NCBI GenBank assembly: GCA_035570275.1
Contig: DATMNI010000069.1
Span: 15,550 to 79,549, forward strand
Length of the DNA: 64,000 nt
Source: DATMNI01 sp035570275
GTDB taxonomy: Bacteria; Acidobacteriota; Terriglobia; Bryobacterales; Bryobacteraceae
Direction of reading: 5' to 3'
Shown piece after piece: positions 35,332 to 44,496 of this stretch. Made by a program: the position numbers and the translations under genes. The notes beneath the pieces were generated by a model. That model did no database searches, had not been told where the DNA came from, and worked only from the letters and a program-made list of their open reading frames with translations. Positions within the stretch are counted from its first letter, which is position 1, and each line of letters starts with the position of its first letter.

Positions 35332-36660
35332 ATGGGTAGACATCTCTTTACCGGGGTCTTGTTGGTTGTGGGTGGCACGGGCATCGTCCCATCGTCCGTC
35401 TGGGCGCAGACCGATTACGACCTGCTCATCAAGGGCGGGCACGTGATTGACGGCAAGAACAGTATCAGCGCCGTGCGCGATGTGGCAATCAAGGACGGCA
35501 AGATCGCCGCCGTGGCGCCCAACATCGCGGCGTCGCTGGCGCTGAAGACCGTAGACGCCTCGGGTTTATACGTCACTCCGGGCCTGGTCGATATCCACGT
35601 TCACGTGTACCCTGGCTTGATCAGGAATTCCTACGCGGCCGGCTCCTGGGGCCTGCAGCCGGATGGCTTCACCTTGCGGGCCGGCGTCACCACCGTTGCC
35701 GACGCCGGATCGTCCGGATGGCGGAACTTCGAAGATTTCAAAACCCGGATTATCGACACGCAGAAAACGCGCGTGCTTTCTTTTCTCAACATCGTGGGAG
35801 CCGGGATGGGGTCGGGGCAAATCGAGCAGAACCTCGAAGACATGGAAGTCAAGCCGGCGGCGGACACGGCTCTGAAGTACAAAGGCATCATCGTAGGAAT
35901 CAAGAGCGCGCACTTCAACGGCCCGGAGTGGACCCCTTACATCAACGCCGAGGAGGTGGGAAAGATCGCCCACATTCCGGTGATGGTGGACTTCGGCGGC
36001 AACGTCCGCGCGGGGCGCACTCTGTATGACTTGTTGAACAAGTACTTCCGCGCCGGAGACATTTTTACCCACATGTACGGCGGCCATCGGGGCGAGCAGG
36101 ACCCGGACACCAAAGGCCCGAGCAAGGCGATGTTAGACGGCCGCAAGCGCGGGGTGATCTTCGATGTGGGCCACGGCGGAGGCAGCTTCCTCTGGAGTTG
36201 CGCCATTCCGCTGATGAAGGCGGGCTTCATTCCCGATTCCATCTCAACCGATCTGCACTATTCCAGCATGAACGCCGGCATGAAGGACATGCTGAACGTC
36301 ATGGACAAGTTCCTGGCTTTGGGCATGCCGCTGGACGAGGTGATCCTTCGGTCGACGTGGAATCCGGCGAAGGAAATTCAGCACGAAGAGCTGGGCAACC
36401 TGTCGGTAGGCGCGCCGGCCGATGTGACGGTGCTGCGCCTGGAAAAGGGCAGGTTCGGATTTGTGGACCAGATCGGCGGACGCCTGGACGGCGCTGAGAG
36501 ACTGCTTTGCGAGATGACGCTGCGCGCCGGCACCGTGGTCTATGATCTGAACGGCCTGACCAGCGTGCCCTGGGAGAAGGTGCCGCCGCGCGCACCGGGC
36601 CGAGGCGGCCGCGGGCAGGGTGGAGCCGATGCCGCAACTCCGCGGAAGGACGCGAAATGA
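35332..36660 (+). CDS. Secreted amidohydrolase/deacetylase-family metallohydrolase
   Basis: A 442-residue amidohydrolase-superfamily enzyme. Signal peptide, composite beta-sandwich (YDLLIKGGHVIDGKNS), metal-binding HVHV (His89 and His91), a candidate carboxylated lysine in IIVGIKSAHF, further His ligands in THMYGGHRGE and DVGHGGGSF, and an Asp in STDLHYSSM. PADVTVLRLEKG closes the sandwich. The C-terminal tail is low complexity (APGRGGRGQGGADAATPRK). The family hydrolyses N-acyl or cyclic amide bonds, but the substrate is unclear. The Tat-exported TIM-barrel gene follows in the same direction after 81 nt. Confidence 0.88.
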   Translation: MGRHLFTGVLLVVGGTGIVPSSVWAQTDYDLLIKGGHVIDGKNSISAVRDVAIKDGKIAAVAPNIAASLALKTVDASGLYVTPGLVDIHVHVYPGLIRNSYAAGSWGLQPDGFTLRAGVTTVADAGSSGWRNFEDFKTRIIDTQKTRVLSFLNIVGAGMGSGQIEQNLEDMEVKPAADTALKYKGIIVGIKSAHFNGPEWTPYINAEEVGKIAHIPVMVDFGGNVRAGRTLYDLLNKYFRAGDIFTHMYGGHRGEQDPDTKGPSKAMLDGRKRGVIFDVGHGGGSFLWSCAIPLMKAGFIPDSISTDLHYSSMNAGMKDMLNVMDKFLALGMPLDEVILRSTWNPAKEIQHEELGNLSVGAPADVTVLRLEKGRFGFVDQIGGRLDGAERLLCEMTLRAGTVVYDLNGLTSVPWEKVPPRAPGRGGRGQGGADAATPRKDAK

Positions 36661-36741
36661 TCTCTTTGCAGCTTGGGCGGCCTGGGCGGCATTTTTAGGC
36701 GGCCTGGCAAGACAACCGGAAAAGGTGAGGTATAGAAATCC

Positions 36742-37740
36742 ATGAAGATTCCAGAATCGTTCTCACGCCGCGGCTTCCTGGCCGCGGCTGCGGCCGCTTC
36801 CGCAGCCAGTCTGCAGGGGCGAAACACGAAACACGTCCCCGTCGGATTGCTGATTTATGCGGTGCTGGCGGATTGGAAGAAGGACTTTAACGGGACTCTG
36901 ACCGCAGTGGCACAGATGGGTTATGAGGGCGTGGAACTCACGCAGTACGAGAGCTGGACGCCGGCCCGCGCCAAGGAGGTTCGGGCACTGCTGGACGGGA
37001 TTCGGTTGAAGACTTTCGCGACTCACACCGAGCCTGAGTTCTTTGTTCCAGGGGACAAGATGAAGGGCATGATGGAACTGAACAGAATCCTGGGCACACA
37101 AACCGTTTGCTGTGTCAGGGGACTGGCGAATTCAGCCACGCCGGCTGCGAACAACCCTGCCAGAGCGAACAACCCTGCGGGCGCGAATGCCGCCCCCGGC
37201 GGGCCCAATGGTCAGGGCAAGAAAGGTGGAGGCGGAGGCGGCGGTGGGGCTGAAATCGGCTATCACCCCGTCAAGGCAACCAATGAAGCCGACGCCTGGA
37301 AGGAGTTGGCGGACGTGCTGCAGGCCGCGGCCGAGACCATCAAACGGGATAAGATGGCGGTCAGCTTCCACAACCACGCGGTGGAGTTTCAAACGCGGGG
37401 CAACGGCGTCGGGCGCCCCATCGACACGCTGGCCAAGGCGAAGGGCCTGACGTTCCACACCGACGTCAACGTTGCCATCCGCGCCGGTTCGGACGTGGTG
37501 GCCTTCATTAAACGATACCCCGGCAAGAGCGATTGCCTGCTGCTCACGGACGGTCCTGCCGACGCCGACCGGCACGCGCCGGCTTTCGGCAAGGGCGATA
37601 CCCCGTGGAAGGATGTCTTCGCGGCGGCTGAGAGCGTGGGCGGCGTCAAATACTATCTGCTCACGCACGGGGCAACCGAATTGACGCCGCTGGAGACGGT
37701 CAAGAGAGATCTGGAGCAGTACAAGGCGATTCACGGGTAG
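36742..37740 (+). CDS. Tat-exported sugar phosphate isomerase/epimerase-like TIM barrel
   Basis: A 332-residue protein with Tat signal SRRGFLAAAAAASAAS and an AP-endonuclease-2/xylose-isomerase-like barrel (VGLLIYAVLADWKKDF, AQMGYEGVELTQYE, AVSFHNHAVEF with metal-type His, LTFHTDVNVAIRAG). An unusual low-complexity insert of about 35 residues (137-171) rich in Asn, Pro and Gly, ending in eight glycines, interrupts the barrel. Related exported proteins act on sugars or sugar acids. It probably belongs to one transcription unit with the upstream amidohydrolase. Confidence 0.85.
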   Translation: MKIPESFSRRGFLAAAAAASAASLQGRNTKHVPVGLLIYAVLADWKKDFNGTLTAVAQMGYEGVELTQYESWTPARAKEVRALLDGIRLKTFATHTEPEFFVPGDKMKGMMELNRILGTQTVCCVRGLANSATPAANNPARANNPAGANAAPGGPNGQGKKGGGGGGGGAEIGYHPVKATNEADAWKELADVLQAAAETIKRDKMAVSFHNHAVEFQTRGNGVGRPIDTLAKAKGLTFHTDVNVAIRAGSDVVAFIKRYPGKSDCLLLTDGPADADRHAPAFGKGDTPWKDVFAAAESVGGVKYYLLTHGATELTPLETVKRDLEQYKAIHG

Positions 37741-37780
37741 GTTGGGAACGGGGGCGTGCTGTAAGCCAAGACGCCCGCGG

Positions 37781-39316
37781 CTATCGACGCTCCGATCTAC
37801 TCTCGGTCGCTATCATCGCTGCCGCGCTCAAGGAACTTGCCAGCGCCAGCCCCATCGCCACCCAAAGTACCGCGCGATAGCCGGCGACAAATGCTTCCCG
37901 GATAGCTTGCCGTCCGCGCACGTCCCGCGTTTCCGCGGCGGCTAGCTTGGATCGCCCGGCCTCGATTTGCGCCCGCACGGCCGGCGCCAGGTTGAGACTG
38001 TCCAATCGCCGCTCCAGAGCGCTTTGGAAAACGCCGCTGAGTATCGCTCCGAAAACTGCCACGGCGAGCAAACTTGCGATGCGCGAGACCGCATTGTTAA
38101 TCCCGGAAGCCGCTCCAGCGTAGCCCGGCTCCACTGCGTTCATCACGGTGGTGGTGAGCGGGGCAACGCTGATCGCCATGCCGAGGCCCAGCGTCAACAC
38201 TGCGGGGAAGAACGTGGTCCAGTAGGGCCCGCCAATGCCGGGCCTGGCAAACAAGGCGAATCCGGCCGCCGCGATCAGGGGGCCTACAACCAGCGGAGCC
38301 TTGGCGCCGTAGCGATCGAGCAGTCCGCCAGACCAGCGAGACAACAAGAACATTAACAAGATGAAAGGCAGCAGAGCACCTCCCGCTTCCGTCGGCGAGT
38401 AGCCTTGCACCTGCATCAAATCGAGCGGGAAGAAGAAGAGCATACCGCTCAACGCCGCGTAGAGAAAAAGTGTGAGCAGGTTGGCTCCGCTAAAATTGCG
38501 GGAACGAAACAGACGGAGCGGAATCATCGGCGACGACGTGCGCGCCTCCCAATACAGCAGTGCCATCAGGGCGACGGCCCCAACTATGCCTGCGACCGGC
38601 GCCGATTCGATCAGGGCAAAAACGATTCCGCCGAAACCAAGCGCCGCCAACAGGCCGCCGAACCAGTCGAACGGCCGGCCTTGGTTGCCGGCCTTGCTTT
38701 CCGGGACTTTCCAAAGAACCAGTATCAGAACGGCCAGGCCTATTGGAATATTAATGAAAAACACCCATCTCCACGAACCGTGCTCAACGAACCATCCACC
38801 CAGGACGGGACCGATGGCGGCGGTAATTGACGTGAAACCAGACCACGTCCCGATCGCGCGGCCGCGCTCCGTCTGTGAAAAATTGGCGCTGATCAGAGCC
38901 AGGCTGCCGGGGACAAGCAGCGCCCCGCCAATTCCCTGGAGACCCCTCGCAATAATGAGCTGCCGGATGTCGGGCGCGAGTCCGCACCAGGCGGAGGCTA
39001 CGGAGAAGAGCCCTACACCGGCGGCGAAGATCTTGCGCCGGCCGTACCGGTCTCCCAAAGAGCCGCCAATGAAAATTAGGGCTGCAAGGAAAAGTGCGTA
39101 CGATTCTACAACCCATTGAACATCCGCCAGCGTCGCACGCAGGGCCGATTGCAATGCCGGCAGCGCCACGTTCACCACCGTTCCATCAATAAAGGCCATG
39201 CTCGTCGCGAGAATGGTCGCGGCGATAATCCAGCCGCCATTCGTCGCAGCCGGCCTATCGCACCCGCCCGCGAGGATTGCGGCTTCGTCGCAAGGAGGCT
39301 TGGCGATGTTGGCCAT
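37781..39316 (-). CDS. DHA2-family MFS transporter
   Basis: A 511-residue inner membrane transporter with about 14 helices. Motifs include MAFIDGTVVNVALPALQSAL (helix 1), GGSLGDRYGRRKIFAAG (motif A) and LGPVLGGWFVEHGSWRWVFF-like motif C. A cysteine-containing N-terminus (KPPCDEAAILAGGCDRP) precedes helix 1, as is usual in the acidobacterial branch. I use the ATG at 39316; an in-frame extension to 39391 is possible. It is a proton-driven drug or metabolite exporter of unknown substrate. Confidence 0.9.
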   Translation of the reverse strand: MANIAKPPCDEAAILAGGCDRPAATNGGWIIAATILATSMAFIDGTVVNVALPALQSALRATLADVQWVVESYALFLAALIFIGGSLGDRYGRRKIFAAGVGLFSVASAWCGLAPDIRQLIIARGLQGIGGALLVPGSLALISANFSQTERGRAIGTWSGFTSITAAIGPVLGGWFVEHGSWRWVFFINIPIGLAVLILVLWKVPESKAGNQGRPFDWFGGLLAALGFGGIVFALIESAPVAGIVGAVALMALLYWEARTSSPMIPLRLFRSRNFSGANLLTLFLYAALSGMLFFFPLDLMQVQGYSPTEAGGALLPFILLMFLLSRWSGGLLDRYGAKAPLVVGPLIAAAGFALFARPGIGGPYWTTFFPAVLTLGLGMAISVAPLTTTVMNAVEPGYAGAASGINNAVSRIASLLAVAVFGAILSGVFQSALERRLDSLNLAPAVRAQIEAGRSKLAAAETRDVRGRQAIREAFVAGYRAVLWVAMGLALASSLSAAAMIATESRSERR

Positions 39317-39439
39317 AATACATTGTGCGCAGGACTTGGGCGGAATCAAGTAGCCGAAACTGCTCACCGGGCCGCCGCCGGCGTCCGGCATCTTGATCAG
39401 CCCACATCAAACGAACTGCCATACATCCCCAAGCGGCGG

Positions 39440-39456
39440 GCGGATCGACAATCCGC
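39440..39456. repeat. Double-hairpin intergenic repeat, half copy C
   Basis: GCGGATCGACAATCCGC, a perfect palindrome around GAC, directly after the stop of the AhpD-like gene. It matches one module of copies A and B and may act as a transcript 3' end. Confidence 0.5.
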
Positions 39457-39457
39457 A

Positions 39458-40054
39458 TTAGCTGCGAATGTAGCCGTGGGCCGCGGTGCGCTTGCCGCCC
39501 TGGCGGTGGGCTTCGTCGGATAGGGCGTGGACGCCGCTGGCGTCGATCCAGCGGTTGTAGAAATTGAAGAGGCCACAGACCGTGATGGCGAAGTAAATGG
39601 CTTCGTCGTTCCAACCGGCTTCGTGGAGCGGGGCAATATCGGCGGGCGTGATGCGCGGCGAATCGTGGTTAACCTTCTTCACGAAGCGGAAGAGGGCTTT
39701 GTGCTTTTCGTCCAGGGGCGAAGTCTCCAGGTCGCGCAGCACGGCCCAGACCAGGGCTTCGTCGTTCAGCAGTTCCGCCGCAACTGCGGCGTGGGACTTG
39801 ATTCAAAAGGGGCAGTCGTTGCGGTACGACGTGTAGGCGGCGATCAGTTCGCGAATCCCGGGGGGCATGGGCGCGGGGCCGCGCATGATGGCCTGCGTGA
39901 ACCGGGCCAGGTGCTCGGTGGCTTCCGGCAGGTAGCCGAACATGTGCCAGATCTGCGGGTACTCGGCGCCGTTCGACTGCATCATGCGGATCAAATCGGC
40001 GTATGGCCCGGGTTTGGCGCCGGCCTCAACGGCGGGGAGAAACATCGGCTGCAT
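39458..40054 (-). CDS. AhpD-like peroxidase-related protein, candidate selenoprotein (in-frame TGA as Sec84)
   Basis: One 198-codon frame interrupted only by TGA at 39803-39805. AGGAGCG lies 7 nt before the ATG at 40054. The protein is of the carboxymuconolactone decarboxylase/AhpD type (peroxidase-related enzyme group, usually ~190 residues). Around the TGA it reads YTSYRNDCPF-(TGA)-IKSHAAVAAELL. The family motif is CxxC followed by a His, so the TGA occupies the second, redox-active cysteine (Cys81-Pro-Phe-Sec84, His88). Both sides keep normal family sequence, with no other stop or frameshift. The family reduces peroxides via a relay thiol. The alternative is a recent nonsense mutation. No sel genes are in the window. 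Confidence 0.75.
39771..39798 (-). promoter_or_regulatory. Candidate bacterial SECIS stem-loop
   Basis: In the RNA, starting 12 nt after the UGA, CGCCGC and GCGGCG pair in a perfect 6-bp stem (39776-39791) closed by an AGUU tetraloop. The loop lies 17 nt from the UGA and has G in its second position, and an outer AGU-ACU pairing can extend it. This fits the general bacterial SECIS description as I know it. GC-rich genes form such stems by chance fairly often. Confidence 0.55.
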
Positions 40055-40135
40055 GAATTGCGCTCCTGGTATAGGCTACCGCATCGGCGCAGGAGCGCAG
40101 GCGGGCGATGGGCCGGCCTGCTTCCCGGTTGAAGT

Positions 40136-43100
40136 CTAAAAGCTGAACCGGGCGCCGATCTGGAACGCGCGCGGCCCGCCCGAACCGAAGGTCTGGTTGA
40201 CGCGCTGCGTGGGTTGACCGAAGTTGAACGATTGCGCCGCCGGGTTCGCGTTCTTGGTATCCAGGGTGGACGAGTACCCACTCAGATTGGCGATATTGAA
40301 CGCATTGAAGATTTCGCCGAAGAGGGAGAGCCTGGCGCGTTCCTTATAGTGGAACACTTTGGTCACGCGGAAATCCTGGGTGAAGGTCGGTTCGCCAAGC
40401 TGGTAGTCCGATGGCAGCGCCAAGGGACTGATGACGCCTCCGTTGGCATTCTTCTGGCCGGCATAAGTGGCGTTGAACGTGTCAACTGCTTTGGCGAGAT
40501 CGGCCTTGCCGCATCCTGCATTGAGGCAGCCGAAGTTGAGGCCGGGAAGCGGCTCGGTGCTGCCGGCGGGCGTGGTGCCGGGGAGATCCAGACTGCTTAC
40601 ATTGGCGGTTTGCGGTGTCCGGCTGATGATTGACGAATTGACGCTGATGTTGAACCCCCAGCGCAATTCCACTGTACCGGCGACATTCAGGTTGTGGTGC
40701 GGCAGATACTGGCCGTAGCCGGACATCCAGTTGGTGTCGTCCCAAACGGTCTCGCTGAGGCCTTTCTGAAGCGCGTACGAAGCCGTGAACTGGTAATGAT
40801 TCTGGAAGCGTTTGGCAAGCTTGACCAGCAGCCCGTCGTAGACGGCGCGGCCCTGGTCGGTCCAGAGGGTAATGGTGCCCGTGGAGCACTCGATGCCGGC
40901 TACGAATACCTCGCTGGCCGCACATTTTCGAATAACCGGCGTCTGCACACCGTTGACGTAGCGATTGAAGAGGTTATAGTCGACCTCGGAAAGGCTCACG
41001 TTTTCACCCTGCCGCCGCGCCCAGTCCGCGTTGAGCACCAGGCCATAGCCGAGATCGCGCTGGATGCCGATGGAGGTTTGATAGCTGCGGGCCAGCGGGA
41101 AGTGGGTGGGATAGATCTCGACGCCCTGCTTGGCGACGTCAATACCGCTGACCGTGTACGCACCATCCCGCTGGGGGTTTTGGGGAGCCAGCTTGGCCTG
41201 GATACCCGGCAGTTCCTGGTTCACCAGATTCTGAAACTGACCGATGGTCATGTTATAGAGGGCGTTCAACGAGAGATTCGCGCCCACCGGAAGCGGGGCA
41301 TTCCCAGCGGCGAAATTGATAATGCCCGGATAGATATTCGTGAAAGCGCTGGCGGCCAGCGTGCTCCGGCCATTGCCGACGGGCCCGATTACCGAGGCTT
41401 CGCGCAGCTTGTAGTATCCCGGCGTGCTGTCCCAGTAGATGCCGGCGCCGCCGCGGATCACGGTCTTGTTGTCATGGAACGGGCTCCAGGCAAAGCCGAC
41501 GGCGGGCTGAAACTCCTTGGTGTTATTCACCGTCGGTCCCAGGTTGTCCGGCCCCGTCCCCAGGATCGGCGCCAGGTACTGCGGCTTGGCCAGATTGGAG
41601 TTGTAGAAGCCCTTCTGCGCGTTCCACGCCAGACCATAATTGAGGGTGAAATGCGGCGTGATCTTCCAGGCGTCCTGAAAATAGATGCGGTATTGATCGT
41701 AATAACGCTGCGAGTCATAGCCGTAGGGAGCCGGTGTGGAAACCGCCCCCACGCCGATGCCGCTGAAGATGCTGCTGGCGATATTCAAAACCGGCAGGTT
41801 CAGCACATCGGCATCGGTTTTCAGCACGGTCGGAAGGGTGGGAAAGAACGTCGAGGTCAAGGCTCCAAACGTATTCCGGATATACGTCGGCGAGTACGCG
41901 CCCACGCACATGGGCGTGCAGAATCCCCAAAGCCCGGCCGACTTGGTGGGGTTGATATCGCCGCCAAAGCGGAGCCGATGCGTTCCCTTTTGCCAGGTGA
42001 GGCTCTCCACCACCTCAAACCGGCGCGTGTTGCGGCCCTGGGGCGCGTTAAAGTTGGGACCGACCGCCGGCATGTTGGAGCCGACGAAGGTGAATACGTT
42101 AGGCAGGCTGCCGGCTACGCAGGGGGCCGAACAGTCCCCCGCCGAGGCCTGATAGTTGTGATTGTTCCAGTAGTTGTACTGGAACCGGAGATCGTTGACC
42201 AGCGTCGGCTTGAGGGCGCTGGTGATGCCGACGATGCTTTGGTCCGCCCAGTTGGTGTTGCGCCCCCAGTTGGAAGGATCCCCGAATTCCAGCGACTGGC
42301 CGAAGCCCGCGTTGCCATCGTGGGAGTAGCGCACGAAGAGGGAGTGTTTGCTCGATAGCCGATCGTCAACGCGGCCACTGAAGGTCTTACCCACGTAGGG
42401 GCTGCCGTAGGTGCCGGTGAGCGGCGCAAACGCTGGGTCGGTGCTTTGAATGGTCAGAGCCTGCACCTGGTTCATGTACTCGTAATTGAAAAAGAAAAAG
42501 AGCTTGTCCTTCTTTAAGGGACCGCCCAGGGCGACGCCGGGATTCCGGCGAGCGAAAAATGGATTGGGGTTGGCGGGGTTGCGCTGGAGTCCCGGGTAGG
42601 CCGCCATGTTGTGATCGCGAAAATAGTAGTAGCCGCTGCCATGCCAGTCATTGGTGCCGGAACGGGTCACGACATTCACCGCGCCTCCCGCGGAGATGCC
42701 GGTCGACAGGTCGAAATTGACCGAGGAGAGCTGGAATTCCTGCACGGCCTCCTGGGAGAAGTTCATGGAGGAGATACCGCCGCCGACATCGATGTTATCG
42801 GAGACGTTGCCGCCGTCGATGGTAAACAGCGTGCGGTTACCGGCGCCCAAGACACTGACCGTGAATAGGGCGTTGAACTGCGCCACCGATCCCGACGTAA
42901 TGGTCACGCCCGGCTCGAGTTTGGCCAGTTGCATGTAGCTGCGGCCGTTGAGAGGCAGGTTCTCGATAGTGGCTTGCTGGATGACCCCCTGGATGGTATG
43001 GCTGTCGTAGTTGATAGATGCCAGGGCGGCTTCGACGTTGACCACGTCCGTGGGGCCGCCCACCCGCATGGGCAGGTTCACGGAGGTGGTGTTGCCGGCC

Positions 43101-43420
43101 TCCACCGTCGCAGAACGCACCATGATGCGGAAGCCCGGCTGTTCGCAGCGCACCTGATATTCGCCCGCGGGCAGGGCTGCAGCGCTGTAGAACCCCTCCC
43201 CGTTGGCCAACGCGGCGCGCACAAAATCTGTGGCCTTGTTGGTGATGGTGATTTTGGCATTGGGAATGAGCGCGCCCGTTTCGTCGGTCACGGTTCCTGT
43301 AATGATCCCTGTGGGCGCTTGAGCGAATAGTGCCAAGCTCAGCGCAATGAACGCGGATGTCAACAACATCAACCTGAACGACATCAACCTGAACGACATC
43401 AACCTGGATGTTCGGCACAT
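40136..43420 (-). CDS. TonB-dependent receptor with carboxypeptidase-regulatory-like domain (second copy)
   Basis: A 1,094-residue outer membrane protein of the same type as that at 21769-25056. The ATG at 43420 follows AGGAGGGG. The signal peptide starts MCRTSRLMSFRLMSFRLM, its basic part lengthened by a 15-bp tandem repeat. Then come a regulatory-like domain (GIITGTVTDETGALIPNAKI), a plug (IENLPLNGRSYMQLAKLEPG, LFTIDGGNVSDNID) and a barrel ending FQIGARFSF with terminal Phe. The AhpD-like gene starts 81 nt downstream and could share the transcript. The ligand is unknown. Confidence 0.92.
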   Translation of the reverse strand: MCRTSRLMSFRLMSFRLMLLTSAFIALSLALFAQAPTGIITGTVTDETGALIPNAKITITNKATDFVRAALANGEGFYSAAALPAGEYQVRCEQPGFRIMVRSATVEAGNTTSVNLPMRVGGPTDVVNVEAALASINYDSHTIQGVIQQATIENLPLNGRSYMQLAKLEPGVTITSGSVAQFNALFTVSVLGAGNRTLFTIDGGNVSDNIDVGGGISSMNFSQEAVQEFQLSSVNFDLSTGISAGGAVNVVTRSGTNDWHGSGYYYFRDHNMAAYPGLQRNPANPNPFFARRNPGVALGGPLKKDKLFFFFNYEYMNQVQALTIQSTDPAFAPLTGTYGSPYVGKTFSGRVDDRLSSKHSLFVRYSHDGNAGFGQSLEFGDPSNWGRNTNWADQSIVGITSALKPTLVNDLRFQYNYWNNHNYQASAGDCSAPCVAGSLPNVFTFVGSNMPAVGPNFNAPQGRNTRRFEVVESLTWQKGTHRLRFGGDINPTKSAGLWGFCTPMCVGAYSPTYIRNTFGALTSTFFPTLPTVLKTDADVLNLPVLNIASSIFSGIGVGAVSTPAPYGYDSQRYYDQYRIYFQDAWKITPHFTLNYGLAWNAQKGFYNSNLAKPQYLAPILGTGPDNLGPTVNNTKEFQPAVGFAWSPFHDNKTVIRGGAGIYWDSTPGYYKLREASVIGPVGNGRSTLAASAFTNIYPGIINFAAGNAPLPVGANLSLNALYNMTIGQFQNLVNQELPGIQAKLAPQNPQRDGAYTVSGIDVAKQGVEIYPTHFPLARSYQTSIGIQRDLGYGLVLNADWARRQGENVSLSEVDYNLFNRYVNGVQTPVIRKCAASEVFVAGIECSTGTITLWTDQGRAVYDGLLVKLAKRFQNHYQFTASYALQKGLSETVWDDTNWMSGYGQYLPHHNLNVAGTVELRWGFNISVNSSIISRTPQTANVSSLDLPGTTPAGSTEPLPGLNFGCLNAGCGKADLAKAVDTFNATYAGQKNANGGVISPLALPSDYQLGEPTFTQDFRVTKVFHYKERARLSLFGEIFNAFNIANLSGYSSTLDTKNANPAAQSFNFGQPTQRVNQTFGSGGPRAFQIGARFSF
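43366..43410. repeat. 15-bp tandem repeat in the receptor signal peptide
   Basis: Three copies of ACATCAACCTGAACG (the third ending GGATG) at 43366, 43381 and 43396. On the coding strand each gives five residues (MSFRL), so copy-number changes keep the frame while altering signal peptide length and adding potential ATG starts. Confidence 0.85.
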
Positions 43421-43757
43421 TTTGCAGACCCCTCCTGAACACGTGTACAACCCGGCCGCGGACCGCCCCAGCCCAACCCAGCTTGCGGCCCTCGCCCCGC
43501 GCCGGAGCGACCGACCGTTCGGTGGAAAGATATATCAGAGTTTCCGGCCAGTGTCAATCGAGTTGTGAGAATGTGGGGAATTGTTGGCGAATTGTGGGAT
43601 TTGGGCGGCTTCAGAAGACCATTGCCGAGGTTCACCCGATTTGTTTTCAGTTGTTTCCGGTTGACAGAAAAGGGCGGGCCGTCGTACCGTCGGTCGAGGG
43701 GTTCCGTCGCCCGCGAAAAGCGTTGCCAGTTCCCCGCCCCACGCTTGAGGTGTTCGT

Positions 43758-44390
43758 TTGCAGAGACTGATCAAACTCAAAGAGCCGATACCGGCCACGG
43801 GCCAAGGAAAACGGGGCAGTCATATCTATCGCGTGGCAGCGGAGATCATGTGCCACAAGGGATATGGGGCGACCTCGATGAACGATATCGCCGAGGCGGC
43901 GGGTTTGACCAAAGCCGGAATCTACCACTACATTCGCGGCAAAGAGGACCTGCTGTTCGAGATCATGAAGTATGCGATGGACAATGTCGAGCGCGATATC
44001 ATTGCCCCGGCGATGGAAGTGGCGGACGCCGAAGAACGTTTGCGCGCCATCGTCGAATGCCATACCAGAAGCCTGATCGGGGGCGTGGGGGCGGTCACGA
44101 TCGTGCTAGAAGAAATGACGGCGCTCACCCCGGCGCATCGCCGCCTGATCACGGCCAGGAAGCGCGCCTACCTGAACTTCATCCGGCAGACGCTGCAGCA
44201 GCTCGCCCGCGAGGGAAAGCTGCGAGACGTCAATCCCACTACCGGCGCTTTCGGCCTGCTGGGGATGATTCTCTGGATTTCGCGCTGGTATCGCCGCGAC
44301 GGCAAGATCACGCCGCAGGAGACGCTGGACGATTATCTTGAGATGACGATGAACGCGCTGTTAAAGACAGCCAAGAAGTCCAGACGGTAA
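43758..44390 (+). CDS. TetR/AcrR-family regulator, probably FadR-like
   Basis: A 210-residue repressor. The N-terminal helix-turn-helix reads IYRVAAEIMCHKGYGATSMN then DIAEAAGLTKAGIYHYIRGK, and the C-terminal ligand domain is of the fatty-acid-responsive type (ending LDDYLEMTMNALLKTAKKSR). The start is a TTG at 43758 with no clear alternative in frame. It converges with an acyl-CoA dehydrogenase gene, and a decayed copy of this gene junction exists at 51766-52130. I infer control of fatty acid oxidation by acyl-CoA. Confidence 0.85.
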   Translation: MQRLIKLKEPIPATGQGKRGSHIYRVAAEIMCHKGYGATSMNDIAEAAGLTKAGIYHYIRGKEDLLFEIMKYAMDNVERDIIAPAMEVADAEERLRAIVECHTRSLIGGVGAVTIVLEEMTALTPAHRRLITARKRAYLNFIRQTLQQLAREGKLRDVNPTTGAFGLLGMILWISRWYRRDGKITPQETLDDYLEMTMNALLKTAKKSRR

Positions 44391-44394
44391 GTAG

Positions 44395-44422
44395 GACAGA
44401 CGATCGGGTTTTGTCGTCTGTC
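44395..44422. terminator. Bidirectional terminator hairpin between tetR and acyl-CoA dehydrogenase
   Basis: GACAGACGA (44395-44403) and TCGTCTGTC (44414-44422) form a 9-bp stem, with TTTT in the loop region. The hairpin lies between two convergent stops and is preserved in the decayed duplicate near 51902-51927, which supports function. Confidence 0.6.
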
Positions 44423-44496
44423 ACCGCGGGCTGGAGCCAGTCATGACAGACCACAGAAGGCGATGGTTTGTCCCACTCAGCTCAAACCCACTGAGC

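Noticed and set aside
39458..39742. Separate 94-residue gene starting at an ATG or alternative codon after the TGA
   Set aside because: Its sequence is the direct continuation of the AhpD-like protein before the TGA, and no ribosome binding site precedes it, so one interrupted gene fits better.
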